NCBI RefSeq assembly: GCF_000143415.4
Contig: NW_003314325.1
Span: 152,149 to 216,148 of the forward strand
DNA from: Selaginella moellendorffii
Taxonomy: Eukaryota; Streptophyta; Lycopodiopsida; Selaginellales; Selaginellaceae
Length of the DNA: 64,000 bases
Direction of reading: 5' to 3'
Positions 42,211 to 54,779 of the stretch are shown here, piece by piece. The stretch's first letter is position 1. The number at the start of each line of letters is the position of its first letter. The translations under genes and the position numbers were made by a program. Below the pieces are notes generated by a model. It ran no database searches, had not been told where the DNA came from, and saw nothing but the letters and a program-made list of their open reading frames with translations.

Positions 42211-44200
42211 TATTAAAACCTTCTCGGATGAATAGTTTGCAAATTTATTTAAAGGTGAATATTTGATAGTAATCTTATGGTAAATTATATATTAAATTAT
42301 ATTTTTAATACAAAATACTTGTTACTGAAGTTTCACTTTTGTATTAAATTTTTAAAAACATTTTAAAGTTGTCATCTATAATAATTATATTTTTTTATGA
42401 TTTCAAATACAAATTACAAACCTTCATTTATCACTTTGTCTTTACATTTTGGAACATGGTTGATTTCTATCCCATTCAATACTTATAAATCATCTTTAAA
42501 ATAAATTTTTTTATTTATCCCAAATTTGGAAGTTCAAAAATGTAAACCTAAGTAACTTAATGAAAACATTTACATATTATAATTATACATTACAATTGAA
42601 TATAATAAATTTTTTGTTATATATTAGTTTATTTAGTCTTTCTCCACAATTATTATATGTATAATAAGCTATAGTAGATGATTTAACTTTATATGCAAGT
42701 AAATGTATTAATAATTTATTTTATAAAATCATAAAATATCATGAAGTATCTCCATTAAGTCATTATATATTCTAAATATATTTTAATAAATGTAATAAAA
42801 TAAAATATGTATTAACTATATATACTATAAAGTTTGATATAGCTATAAAAATAGGTATATAATTTATAATTTTAAAATTTATAAGGTTTGCGATTAATTA
42901 TATATTTTTATCTTTAAAAAAACCTTTGGTTGTAATTTTTATAATTATCTTCACTAAATGAAAAATTATTATTATTGAGTCTCAAAGTTTTAAATCATCT
43001 AACATGTAGCTTTTATGACAATATTCATTAAAAGAGCAGTAAATTGAGGCCATAAGATAGTATATGCTAAAGGGATTAGTAAGCAAAAAATTAAACTTGT
43101 TAATTTAGCAATGGTAGTTTGGTTAGGCTATACAAAAATAAATTATTACCTCACCTACTTTAATCAACAATTAATGGTAGGAAAAATTTCATGGGTACTA
43201 AATTAAAATATTTAATAATATAAAATTAATTTTTTTAATAGCAACACTAATCCACCTATTTATTTAAAAGCTTTAGATGGATAAAAGATACAAAACTTAT
43301 GAAATATGTAAAGATGAAAAAAAATGTGATATAGTATTTAAATATCAAGTACAATTGTTGATAACCATAGTGATATTTAGGTTTATTAATAAAAATTTAA
43401 ATTTAAATAAAAAATATAAACTAGTGATTCAACCATTTAGCAATTATGTTTTAAAAAAGTATTTTATACACAAGCTATTATTTCTTATAATGGTTTTTTA
43501 TTTAATTCTTTATTTGCTAAATTTAAATGTTGGTGATAATATTTTCTCATACAAGATTTAGAAGAAAAAAAAACAAGGTATAAGAAATACAATTGAAAAT
43601 AGTCATATTTTTATATTGAAATATGTAATTTTCTTTTATCAGAATTTTGGTTTGCAATTAATGATACTTAAAAATTAATAAAAGTTTATTATTATTAAAA
43701 ATTTAAGTATATTAAATTTGTATAAAGAATTTTTCTATTATTACAAATATAGTTTTTACCTCATTTAATTTATTTCATAAGATTTTGGATTACCCTTGAA
43801 GTAAAAGTATAAGTCATATTCCAACCTATTAAATTTTAATTTTACCGCCCAGAATTTGCATATAATACTAAAACTCTACTATCAGTAGAAGCCTGGGGCA
43901 TTTGTAAAATATTTCTACTGAGATGTTTTACTCTCTAAATGAAATTGGCACCACATACAAGTCACAGCTAGCATGCCAGATTAGATTGGTAGAAGAAGAC
44001 AAACAAATGGCACTGTGTAATGGCCTCTTTTCCTACTTCACTATTTTGTTCTTGTGTCTCAGTTGAGAAAAACAGTTTGTACTTCAATATTAAATCAAGA
44101 GAATATCAAGTGGTGTGGAGCTCCTTTCGAATCCCGAAGCAATTTTAAGAATTGGCAAGACCATTTGAAGCGCAATTCTTTGCTTCAAGAGTGATAAAAC
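42211..44200. other. AT-rich gene desert
   Basis: Roughly 80% A+T, with short frames made of Lys, Asn, Ile and Leu codons that arise by composition alone (for example 43277-43561). Composition changes sharply at the end of the PP2C-like gene. No repeat unit, LTR or terminal inverted repeat was seen. Confidence 0.6.
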
Positions 44201-44445
44201 CTGTCCATGTTTACAAGGCAAGAATCGACCCAGCATTGCTTAGCATTTTCTAGTAATGATATAATTTCTCGTCTTCGCTTGGTGATCCAATACAGCACCT
44301 CGTTAAGATTTCGATTAAATCAGCGCACAGATACACGTGGCGCAAACCGACAGCTTAACGGGATAAGAGCGTGTAGTACAGTTGTAACCCAATTAGGGTT
44401 TAAGGATGGGCGTGTAGGCAGCAGGGCGAGCGACGCGTCTTGGCT

Positions 44446-44452
44446 TATAAAA
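44446..44452 (+). promoter_or_regulatory. TATA box of the 44553 gene
   Basis: TATAAAA about 100 bases before the ATG at 44553, where composition turns from AT-rich to GC-rich; a pyrimidine-rich leader (CTCTCTCATCGATCC...TCTCTCTCG) follows. Confidence 0.65.
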
Positions 44453-44552
44453 AAACTCCCTGGTAACAAAATCCTCATTTTTTCCTTGGCGCTCTCTCAT
44501 CGATCCGTCTTCTCTCTCGCGCAGATCGGGTGTTTTTAGGGCTGCTCTGGGG

Positions 44553-44918
44553 ATGGGCGGACAGGCAGCGCCAGTGATCATCGAATCGCGAAAGGATCAA
44601 AGCCACCCAAAGGAGGCCGCGGCGGAGGAAGCGGCGAAGAGGAGGAGCGGCGGTGGCAGCGCTGGCGGCGGCATTAGCGAGGCGACGCGAGACGCTGCCC
44701 GGGCGCGACTCTTGGTGCTGTCGGAGGCGGGCGACGACGCCGAGCTTCTGGAGAAGGTGAGCGAGGCAAACACTCCCACTGCTTCTACTCCTAGATCTCC
44801 TGCTTCCACTCCAGCTGAGGTCCAAAATGGTGATGTCAAGGATGCTTGCTGCAGATCAAAGCTGATGGCTATCGCCGACACTTTGCCTCCTGATCCTCTC
44901 GCCTCTACTACTCACTGA
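44553..44918 (+). CDS. Small plant protein, unknown function
   Basis: Single frame of 121 residues starting 'MGGQAAPVIIESRKDQ'. It is rich in Ala, Ser and Glu, with a Gly-rich linker ('SGGGSAGGGIS'), a helical stretch ('ATRDAARARLLVLSEAGDDAELLEKV'-type, residues ~43-70) and a Ser/Thr/Pro tail. Two Cys stand together near residue 99. A TATA box and pyrimidine-rich leader upstream and higher GC than the surroundings support a real gene. No family recognised; the Gly at position 2 could be myristoylated, which is only a sequence hint. Confidence 0.6.
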   Translation: MGGQAAPVIIESRKDQSHPKEAAAEEAAKRRSGGGSAGGGISEATRDAARARLLVLSEAGDDAELLEKVSEANTPTASTPRSPASTPAEVQNGDVKDACCRSKLMAIADTLPPDPLASTTH

Positions 44919-45289
44919 AAAGAGTGAGTGAGAAAGAGAAAAGAAAGAGCTCGCGACTCACCGGGAGAGAGAGCTCCTTCCCTCTCGCTCTCTCTCTCTC
45001 GCTTTCTCTTCTCTCGGTCAGCTACACCGGTATGTTTTTCCAGATCACTGTTGCTAGTATTACTACTACCTCGCTTCTTTCGTCATGATAGTCATCGCGA
45101 TGCTTTCTCTGTGTAAGAACGCACGTTATAATATTCACCCTTCTTTGTCTCGACGAAAAAGTCGTACCTTTGCAGCGAAAGTTTCTCAAGTTTTCTTGTC
45201 TCAAATGAAATCACAATCGCGGATGGATGGAACGGTCATGTCTGTGATGACTCCTCGCGAGCGCCCACCATAGCTGCATTGACTAGTAG
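44919..45289. other. Convergent 3' spacer with (CT)n tracts
   Basis: Spacer between the small protein gene (+) and the methyltransferase gene (-). A CT-rich tract lies at 44970-45020. No gene supported. Confidence 0.55.
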
Positions 45290-46946
45290 TTAGACAACAA
45301 GAAAACTTAGGTGGAGATCATTACCACTGCTCGTCTTTGGAGGCAAAATGTAGTAGTGTAAAAGCCTGCAATCGAATCCTCCCACTGTGATAGGCCACTT
45401 CCTATCGGCCTTCATTTGAAGCTGGCGTGTGAGAGTCGAGTTTCCACTGAGCACGTAAACATCAGCTCTGCTGCTATACTGTTTGAGAAATCTCCCCAGC
45501 GCCATGTAAGTTGCGATCAAGCTGTTCACAAAAACTGTCGTCAAGGAGGAACCACATAGATTTCTTGCTTACCTCGGTTCTTCTTCGTTTAGCCTGTTTC
45601 CCCACGGAGGATTGACGGTGACGAGCGACGGACAAACAGGAGGAACATATCTCCGGCAGTCCTCGCAGCTGAGGCGGAGGAGATGTTCCACTCCTGCTCT
45701 CTTGGCGTCCCGAGTACACAAGAGCAGTGATCCTTCGTGTAAGTCGTTTCCTAGCAGCTGCAAATCTCGAGGCGCTTTGACTTGCGCTTCAGTAGCTTCT
45801 TTGCAGCACAGTTTCCATTCCATCTTATCGTAGTCGTGCCATTTCTACAAGGAAAAAAAGAAAGAAATCACAATCAAAGGTGAAAAAGCTAGAATGACAT
45901 ACCATGAACGGCCATCGCGGACGCAAAAGTCCTGGAGCGATATTTAAAGCCATGAGAGCCGCCTCGATCAAAAAAGTCCCCGAGCCACACATGGGATCCA
46001 TGAGAACTCTCCCTCCACCAACATTCTTGTTGAAAGTTCCAAACCCCGGCACAAACTTGTCATTCCACCCGGCCATCGTCAAGATCCCAGCTGCTATCGC
46101 TTCGTTCAAGCTGGCCTTGTGCATAGCGTCCCTATAACCCCTCATGTGAAGGCTCGTCCCGCTCATATCCCTGTATAGCAATGCCTTGTCTCTATACAGA
46201 GATAGAAACAATGGCAAGTCCGCAGCATCGTAGGCGTCTGGCGGATCCGGCCTCTTTCCACCGCAGCAATCCCTGAGAGCGTCACAGATCGCGTCCTTGG
46301 CTCGAGTGCAAGCTACCATCGTGTTGGAAACCTCCGAGCAATCCCACACTCGGCTATGGATGGAGAAACTCCGCAGCTTTCCTCGATTCCCTGCCACCAC
46401 CAGCGTCTTCCAATCCACTGCATCCTTCACGAAGTTATAGACGGGGTCAGATCGCTGTCCATACCTCGACGATCTTAGATCGGCGGCAGCAATGAGCTGG
46501 AGCACGCGAACCGCGCAGCGTGACCAGAGATTGGCCAGGAATCCCGTGTGCCAGCTTCCAGAGAAGTAGACCCCAGAGGATCCGGTCTTGACGCTGTGAG
46601 CTCCGATGGAGGACGCCCGGAGCTCCGCCGCGACTACGTCTTCCAATCCGGGGGCGCACGTCGCGAAGAATCGCAATGCGCCATCGGCACGCTCAATCTC
46701 GTCACTGCGAAACCAGAGAAACCCCAGGATAAGCCATATGGAGCTGCTAGAGTCGGATTACCTGAAGAAATATGGATGATCCTCGGGCCTGGCGCTCGAG
46801 GAAGCGCTGGAATCGTCATCGTCCTCCCTGAACGGCACCAATCGTGAAGCGCGACGGGGCCGGCGATGCTGCTGCTGGTGGAAACGCGAGGGAGAACCTC
46901 CGGTAGCAGAGATTTGGGGCAAGAATGCCGCCAATGCCACTCCCAT
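45290..46946 (-). CDS. THUMP/UPF0020-type RNA methyltransferase, plastid-targeted (paralogue A)
   Basis: Four exons: 46946 to about 46760, about 46720-45904, about 45843-45571, and about 45530-45290. The first ATG ('MGVALAAFLPQISATGG') opens a basic, Ser-rich presequence, probably plastid. 'LRFFATCAPGLEDVVAAEL' begins the THUMP-like RNA-binding part seen in RlmL and its relatives; 'LLYRDMSGTSLHMRGYR' leads to the Rossmann methylase. The SAM site is 'LMDPMCGSGTFLIEAALMA', and the catalytic 'VTVNPPWGNRL' is the NPPY/W motif of N-methyltransferases acting on guanine or adenine bases. The family modifies 23S rRNA (bacterial RlmL, m2G2445) or tRNA. The exact target is not known. A second, inverted copy starts at 62571. 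Confidence 0.88.
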
Positions 46947-47190
46947 CCTCAAACCCTAGATTCGGCGTTGGAGACTTCTTATTTTAAATTTCAATTTCAT
47001 TCTTAATTACGGACAGCATGTAAACATCATTCAGTTGAGGATTTCCACAAATTTGCCATCTCAGTTTATATCCTCCTCATGTCTATCTTGAGTAGAAGTT
47101 TGGTAACAAGAGGAAATTTTAAAATTTTGTGTGAAGCATTTTGTCATTAGAATTCTAGAGAAATTGCAACCCCTTTCAATATAAAATCTA
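46947..47190. promoter_or_regulatory. Upstream region of methyltransferase A
   Basis: GC-rich near the start codon, then AT-rich from about 46980. No TATA box could be assigned with confidence. Confidence 0.4.
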
Positions 47191-50100
47191 GGGAGTTTTA
47201 TTGTATTGATTAAAAAATACTTTTTATAAATTTTTCATTCATACTTAGTTATGATAGATATAATAGGTAATATTGGGCATAAAAGCAACCTCTTAAGTGT
47301 GAAAAGTAATGCAAAAGAACACAAAAAACTTAATGATAGGTGGGTTTTTTTTTTTTTCCATTGTCATAGTTGTAATTTTTTCCTCTTGTGAGGCAAGATC
47401 CTAGAATATGGTTGCTTGATTTAAAGCAAGGATTCAAGTAAAACTTTTGCAATTTAAAGAGTCAAATGTGACAATAAAAAATATAATTTAGGTGTAAAGG
47501 AGTGGAGTGTTTTAGCAAAATTGCTTAGTGATTACAAATTTGAGAGGTTGTTTGTATTTCATGATGGAATTATGGGCATTTTCGAATATGTAACTTTCAA
47601 GATAGTGAAGGCAATGAATTTGGAATATAAATTTTTAAATCTAGATGGCGTTTTGAGACAACCTTTAACCACCAGTGTGGTTAAGAGTAGTATAAAACTT
47701 TATAATTAAACCCTTATTATAAACAAATTCATCATTGGTAATTATCCCAATGTAAATGATTTCTCAACATCAGGATCTTTTTTAATTAATAAGAAGTTTA
47801 GTTGAAGGTTCATATACAATTTTATTTAGGGAAAAATCATTATAGATAACCTCCAAAATAATCCCCATAGATAAGATCACTTTCACTTTTTAAAACCAAG
47901 GTAGGGAATTGCTTGTGGTTGATATTATAAAAAGTTATTAAATGTTGGAGAAAACATTTATATGCTTGATATGATAGTGAAGTTGCATATGCAAAGCTCA
48001 ATACTTCTACTTAGAGTTATTGCCATCTAAAAGTATAGAGCATAACATTTCACAAAAACCTAAAAGTCTCCACTATACAACAATTTTCTTAAGGCTAAAC
48101 TATCTTTAATATATTCTTTACACGAGTCTCAAGTGTTTTGGCATGAGGGTCAATTACACCATAGTTATGCTTGCTACCATTTATAAATGATTGTCACCAC
48201 TAATAGCAAAAGCAAGTGGAAGGGCAAATGAAGTAGTAGATGGATAATATAGTCAAATGTGATAAAGAAGCTGAAGTTAAAGAACCTCCTCTAATTGCAT
48301 ATAAAAAAGCCACTACCAATAGAAAAAGGGTGCAAAGGCTAATGTACTTAGAAAAGGTAACTAAAGGTAGAGAATTTACTTGAACCACACTTAAAAGAGG
48401 TGGAGCATAAAAGTTGGTAGGGTTTAATTTAGCACTACTTGCTTCAATTACATCAATACCAATGCCTAGACACTTTATTTATTTTGACACTGGGGTATTA
48501 ATGTCAAATACAATATGGAGTAATCATTCAAATATTACTAACATCAAAAGGAATGGTTAGTTATTAACCATACAAAATTTTATGGTATATATTGCATCAT
48601 TCACTCTCAACCCAAAATTTAAAGAGTTATATTGCATTGATCAATTAAATCTTTTATAACTTTTGCATTCATACTTGGTTGTGATAAATATAATAGGCAA
48701 TCCTGGGATACAAGAATAACCTCCCAAATGTAGGAAGTAACCAAAAGAGCACGGGAGCTCAATAATGGATAAGCCCATTTTTTATTTATTTCTATAGCTA
48801 TAATTATTAGATAAGATTCAAAAATGTGATTACTCAATTTAGAGTGAGGATTAATGAGTGTATGTGGTTTGAGTTATCGAGCAAGTTTTTACTTTTCTTT
48901 TTGTTGATAAGGACAAAAAAAATCAAAACTTTACCCCATTTTCCATACTAATGCTTTCTTGAGGTAACAAACCTTTATAATGAGTAAAGAGTTCAATTCA
49001 TTTGTTATGAAATAAATCTATTCCTTCATATTTTTTCTTCACTTAATAGCTACTGAAGCTCTTTCGTTACATCAGTGAGTCAAGCATCATCTATAAATGG
49101 TAGCTGCACAACTCTTTTTTAGGCTTTTATATATGATTTGATTCAGGGAAAATTTGTTATATGCATACTCTTAAATAATCCTTATAGTCAAACTAAAAAA
49201 TTTATTTTCTCTTTAAATCGAGATGGGATTATTTATAATGGCCACTACAACAACTTATTGACTTGATTTTGAAAGAGACCTTTATGTGGCTGATATGATA
49301 GTGAAAGTGCACAAGCAAAGCTCTCTACTTCTTCCTAAAGTTTTTACAATTCAAAAGTATAGAACAATCATTATTGAGATTGGTACTTTCAAAAGCTTAA
49401 AATTCTTTATCAATATATAGCAATTTTTTTAAGAACAAGCTACCTTTGTTGTGTTCTTTACCTAAGTTTAAATATTTTGGCATGCGGGTTAGTGGCACCA
49501 TGGGCATGTCTGTTATCTTTTACAAATTAATTACTACCACTTTTAGCAAAAGTAGATAAAAGGGTAACTAGAGTAAGTTAAGTATTTAGAATTGGAGGAT
49601 ATACTTCAACCATACCATTAGTAGTAAGATTGTTTGGAAGAACTGCAGTTGAAAATGATGTGGTAGTTGGAAGTGAAGGATTTATTTGAGTTACATATAG
49701 TATAAGTAGCATTGTAGTCAAAAAAGCCTATTTTAGCTATGCTTGCTCTAGCTACACTAAGGATAATTTTTATACATTTCATTCTTTTTTTTGTATAGGG
49801 TTGTTAGGGCTAAATATAATCATCCAAATCTTATTAACATCAAAAAGAATTGTTAAGCATTGACCAACTTGATATATATTAACCATACATGAAATTCTAA
49901 GATATATATTGCATCACTCTCGACATAAAACTTAAAGTGGTATATTGTATTGATCAAATAAACTTTATATGACTTGTATTTTACATTTGGTTATGATAGA
50001 TATAACAGATACTCTTAGGGTACAAAACAACCTCCCAAACATGGGAAGTAGTGTAAAAAAGCACAAAGAATTTAATAATGGATGAAACTATTTTTGTTTA

Positions 50101-51110
50101 TTTCCATGGCTATAATTATTCCTTCTTATGAGGTAAGATTTGAGAATATAGTTACTCAATATAGAATAATGATTAATAAACTTGTGGCTTAAGTTGACAA
50201 GCAAAAACTTTTGTCATTCTCTTTGCTAATAGGGCATAAAAAGATCATCCCAAATGAGCTCATCATTGGTGATTAACTTAATATAGATACTTTTTTAAAG
50301 TAAACCTTTAATAATTAATACAAAGTTTTGTTGATTTGTTATGTAAGAGTAATTTTATTTAAGGAAAAATCATCGCAAGTGAGCTCCTAAATGATCCCCA
50401 TAGCTAAACTAAGAAATTAATTATTTCTACTTTCTAGAACTAATTTGGGGGATTGTTTACATTAGTGATTGTAACAAATTATCAACTTAATGTTAGAGGA
50501 AATTTTTATATGCTCAATATGATAATGAAAATGCACAGGCAAAGTTCAATACTTATACATAAAGTTACTACCATCTAGATATATCAAGCAATTATTACTA
50601 ACGTCAGCACTTCACAATGACCTAAGATTCTCTATCAGTATATAACAATTTTGTTGAGGCTAAACCACCCTTACTATATTCTTTACGTGGATCTCAAGCA
50701 TTTCTACATAAAGGCTAATGGCACAATAGATATATTTTCTACTGTTTATAAGTGATCACTATTATTTATACAACTGGAGTGGGACACATAAAGATTAATA
50801 TAACTGAAAAACAAAGGGTATAAAATGGGAGGTTGTGTGGTTAATATAGCTAAAGGAAAAGGGGTAGTTGGAAGTGGAGATCTTGCTCTAGCCACACTTG
50901 AAAAAGGTGGAACATTGACTCCTTCAAAGCATAGTTCAATGGTTTTAGTTATATTAAAATTAATGCCTATAAATTTTGTTTATATAAGGTTAAATTGATA
51001 TGAAAAAATTATCCAAATCTTACAATGGTTAGGCTTTGACTAAACTTAAAATTCTAAGGGTATTATTCACTCTTAACCCAAAATTTAGATATTGATTAAA
51101 TAAACAAGGT
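47190..51110. repeat. Tandem array of ~1.3-kb AT-rich units (three copies plus a remnant)
   Basis: Three diverged units follow each other head to tail, starting near 47190, 48620 and 49930. Each begins with a 'tattg(t/c)attgat(t/c)aa' block, then 'catacttggttatgatagatataa', 'acaacctcccaaa.gt', and later 'tgatatgatagtgaa.ttgca..gcaaagctc' (about 47970, 49290 and 50515). The unit edge 'cattcactctcaaccc..aaattta' reappears near 51060, followed by only a short piece of a fourth unit. Units are about 1.2-1.4 kb and many differences separate them, so the array is old. No open frame is shared. It may be amplified non-autonomous element DNA or satellite-like sequence. Confidence 0.75.
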
Positions 51111-51699
51111 TTTTATTGGATTATGAATGCATTGATTAGTCTCATATTTGAAAAACATAAGAATCTATAGGAAGAAGATGTTCTTTTTTTTGTTTGAGAT
51201 TGGATTTAAAACTTACAAGTTTAACAAATGACATTACGGTATAAATGAGTTTTTTCTTTTTCTTTTTCTTTTTCCTCTTCTTTTTGAGGCTTCTAAACAA
51301 TGGTTTGTTGGTAGGTCATTACTTTGAAATCCTTGATAAAATAAATAAATATTAAATTTTAATGTAGTATATATAAAAGTTAGAGTTCTAAAGTGGAAAA
51401 AACTGTGCCTTCAAAAGTTACAATAGACTCAAGCTTGATCAAATTGTGAAAGCTTCTAAATATATTGACAATATCTTATAGTTTTGACAATCATACACAC
51501 TATATCCCGCTCCCGCTCTTGGTTCCTAGAGCAAAAGAAACTATGATATATGAATTGGATTATTTCTTAGAATTATGAGAGGTTCTTACAAACAAATAAA
51601 AACCTAATCTAATTGTCCACCAATTCTTTATATCTAGAATATGCATGGCAATAAACAACACTAACAACAAGAGAAGGATTCTATTAAAAGAGTACAAAT
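51111..51699. other. AT-rich spacer, nothing recognised
   Basis: Contains a TTTTTC-rich tract near 51255-51285. No gene or clear repeat. Confidence 0.5.
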
Positions 51700-51704
51700 G
51701 GGAG

Positions 51705-52068
51705 GTTAGAAGTTTTCTTGTATAATGATGATGTTATGCTTGAGTTTGAGCAAAAACCTATCACTTAAATTTCTAATTAATGACTAAACTTAAATTAGAA
51801 ATTAACACTACACACAATTTCTAAAAGAATTTCAATTTTGTCCCTTATGAGGGAGGAGAAACAATAGGAGCTTCTATTAACTACATTGTTAATCTCTTTT
51901 ATGTTCAATAAGCATTTCTCAAGCCCAATACATCAATGTTTTAAAAATTGAGTTTAGTAGTATATTTTAATCTAAGACTCAGTAATTAATTATAAACTTG
52001 AGTGATCAGTCTTTGCTCAAACTCAAGCACAACATCATCATCATACAAAAGAACTTCTGACCTCTTCT
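51705..52068. repeat. Inverted-repeat (hairpin/MITE-like) element
   Basis: The arm at about 51707-51770 ('gaagttttcttgtata', 'gatgatgttatgcttgag', 'ttgagcaaaaacctatcactt') is matched by the reverse complement of about 52003-52068 ('gagtgatcagtctttgctc', 'caagcacaacatcatcatc', 'acttctgacc'). Identity is high over about 60 bases. The spacer is about 230 bases. No transposase. A foldback MITE or the source of a small-RNA hairpin are the two options. Confidence 0.75.
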
Positions 52069-52317
52069 TTTAATTGTATGCTTTAAGTAGATTGCTCCTT
52101 TTATTGCTCATGCTACACTCATCACCAATATATCATTCTAGAATTAGAGCAATGGCACAAAATGCTCAACATTGATAAGTTTTTGATTTTTTTGAAAGAA
52201 CTTTTTATAATTTAGAGAAATAGTCTAATTCATGGGTTGTGGTTGGATAAGTTTTTGATTTATTTGCAAAAACCTCTTATAAATTCAAAAAAATAGTCTG
52301 ATTTATGGGTTGTTGTA

Positions 52318-52405
52318 GTGTATATGGTTTTCACCCTTTATCCTATAGTGATTTACCATAGGATAACCATGAAGTGAAACTTATATGCCATGTGTCTAAG
52401 AACAA
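52318..52405 (-). repeat. Repeat arm matching 5830-5965 in inverted orientation
   Basis: Reverse complement carries 'atggtaaatcac', 'ataggataaagggt' and a CACATGGCAT phrase in the same order as 5830-5965. Diverged copy of the same family. Confidence 0.65.
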
Positions 52406-53269
52406 CAGAGTTTCACCATTAAATGGACAGAGCCAAACTCCTAAGTAGGAGCAAAGGAAGCAGAGCATAGAATGACCTCAGAATACTTTTGCACATAAAT
52501 ATTACATAAACCATACATACCATAAAATTTATGATTTGCATGTTGAAATTATGTGATAATATTTAGGTCATTTAACTTAAGTGAATGATGGCATGGTGGA
52601 TTCAAGCACAATTGTGGCACTAGATTTGACCATGGTAGTGCAATTAAGTGTGGCAGTCATGTTGGGCATGGCAGTGGAGGTGCTTGTGAGAGTTGTGTTG
52701 AAGAGAGTTGTGCCCTGGCTAGGGATGGATGGAAACTGGATGGATGGAGCAAGGAACAAGAGAGAAAAGAAATTCCCATTTTCACCCCTAGAACTCTATG
52801 CTAGATGCTCTAAAGGGGAGAACTTATTGCATTATTGGAGTGGCTTTCAGCCATAGCCACAAATCCTCTACCCACATGCAACATAGTCACAATGTACACA
52901 GCTCTCATACACTTGTAGCAAATGACCCTTGCAAGCCAATGGAATCCCTCCCAATCATATCACCCTCATTGAGATCCTCTCAACCTGCATGCATCCATGA
53001 GTGGATCATTGATTTGGGCCTTCACTAAGATTCCATCTTTGGCACCACTCTCATTGCTTTTACTTTCAGTTTTAGTTCCAGGGGGAGAGTTTTTATTTCT
53101 AGTTCTAGTTTTAAAGGCATTCTAGTTTTCAAGATCTTGGGGATTTGAGTGAGCTTTGAAAAAGGAGCTTGGCCAAGATCCAAGGGAAGAGTATGAGGAG
53201 AACAAGAGGATGAGAAGGAGCTCACAAAATCAGCATCAAGGAAGAAACATGCTCCCAATTGAACAAGAG
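52406..53269. other. Likely left part of Harbinger copy A, no clear frame
   Basis: Frames at 52581-52856 and elsewhere are low complexity (Val/Met/Ala-rich) and unrecognised. Position next to the decayed Harbinger reading frame suggests it belongs to that element, but its outer end and terminal inverted repeat were not found. Confidence 0.4.
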
Positions 53270-53862
53270 AAGAAGCCATGGCTTTGATTGAGCTCAAAGC
53301 CATGGAGCATGTAGAGTGGAGGGTTATGACTCAATGGGAGAAAGGAAATTTCCCCTTGAATGGCGGCAGTTTGTAGAGAAGATGGAGAAGACTTGCATAG
53401 AGCATGATAGTGATGGTTACAAGCGGAAGTGAGAGAGCCTTGAGGGGATGTATAAGCAAATCAAGGAAAACAATCAGAAAACAGGTGCTGCAAACTTCTT
53501 CATGCTTGCATGGGAAAAAATAATCACATTGAAGCTTTAGACAACAATGGACATGTTTGAAGCAATGTATACCTTCCTCTTTGACTGTGGTGTTGTTGCT
53601 CCTTGCCACCTCACTAATTCTGATCATCAAGCTCATGCTCCAAATGATCAAGAAGATGAGATATTGGGTAGCACTAATAGCATGATGTAGGATGCAAGTG
53701 GTAGTAGTGGGCAAAGGAAGAAATCAAGCAGCCACTCTCTTGTTAGAGCTCTCCGAGATGGTAACTCGCTAGCTACTGACTAAATGGAAGCAAGAGTGAA
53801 GCAATTCAAGTTGATCTATGATCTGGAAAAGGAGAAGTATAAAATTGAGAAGGGGCAAATAG
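53270..53862 (+). mobile_element. PIF/Harbinger copy A, left part (accessory Myb/SANT-type protein, decayed)
   Basis: A plus-strand frame runs through 'MEKTCIEHDSDGYKRK', 'GMYKQIKENNQKTGAAN', 'FFMLAWEKI' and ends 'VKQFKLIYDLEKEKYKIEKGQ' near 53862, with four or so stop codons. This is the layout of the accessory DNA-binding protein of plant PIF/Harbinger elements: trihelix-like region, Ser-rich linker, C-terminal coiled coil. The frame stops where a retrotransposon is inserted and resumes at 58257, where sequence of the same character continues. Confidence 0.65.
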
Positions 53863-54249
53863 TGTCAAGACCCCCAACAAGATCAAGACTAGAAAATGCA
53901 AAAGACAAAGAGAAAAGCTAGTGGAAACAAAGAAGAGGCCTTAGACTGGTGTTGATTCAGATTGTGGAGAAATGGAACAAGGCTAACCTATATATACTAT
54001 AAGTTGATAAAGCTCCACCACTCTTGGATTGAGGACGGTCTAAATATAGCTGAGGTCGAGGAGGCACCACATCATCATCAGGAATGTGGCTCAAGACTCA
54101 GGAATCATACAGGAAATCAGAGAGTCAGGAATAGGGAAAAGTCTCAAGAGTCAGGAATAGGGAAGTGTCTCGAGAATCAGGAATGTGGTCTACAGGTCAG
54201 GAATATAGCGAGATTCAGGAATGTGGTATAAAATGGGGGATTCTTGACA
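53863..54249 (-). repeat. 3' LTR of the Gypsy element
   Basis: 387 bp, nearly identical to the other LTR, containing repeated 'gtcaggaat' phrases. The differences between the LTRs (roughly two dozen by eye) reflect time since insertion. Confidence 0.93.
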
Positions 54250-54254
54250 GCACC

Positions 54255-54760
54255 CCCTCCTCAAGAACGAGTAGAACGAGGACGTGAATGAGAATGAAGA
54301 GGAGGATGAAATGGGCGGCGAGGGACGGGAGATGGAGAAAAAGAATAGGACTAGGACGAGAAGGATAACGGCGGTGGAAGTCTTGAACAAGGTCAGGAGA
54401 ATGAATCAGGTTGTCCGCAGGTTCCCAAGTGCGTTCTTCAGGTCCATAACCCTTCCAGTCGACTAGATAGTAGAGTTTAAACCGTGAGATCTTGGAATCA
54501 AGGATGTCCTAAACCTTGTACTCAGACCCATCCTCGAGCTGCACCAGTGGAGGCAGAGGAATGACCTGATTTGGAATAGGACTAGGAATATAAGGCTCAA
54601 GGAGAGAGGAATGAAAAACGGGGTGAATTTGATAGGAGGAGGGAAGTGCAAGGTGATAAGTAATAGGATTAATGATAGCAGTGATAGGGAAAGGACCGAG
54701 GCATTTGAAATCAAGTTTGGAACTCCACAGACTGCTGATCGAAGGAACATTTCTCAAGCT
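54255..54760 (-). pseudogene. Gypsy integrase C-terminal part and chromodomain (fragment)
   Basis: Minus-strand sequence reads '[20 protein letters not shown]', '[15 protein letters not shown]' (the end of a Ty3/Gypsy integrase), and then in a following frame '[18 protein letters not shown]', a chromodomain. This marks the element as a chromovirus, whose chromodomain steers insertion to chromatin marks. The integrase catalytic core that should precede it is absent. Confidence 0.8.
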
Positions 54761-54779
54761 TCGCATATAGGCCGTGTTC

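Noticed and set aside
43277-43561. 94-codon frame in the AT-rich desert
   Set aside because: Lys/Asn/Ile/Leu-only composition as expected from random AT-rich DNA; no motif, no promoter.
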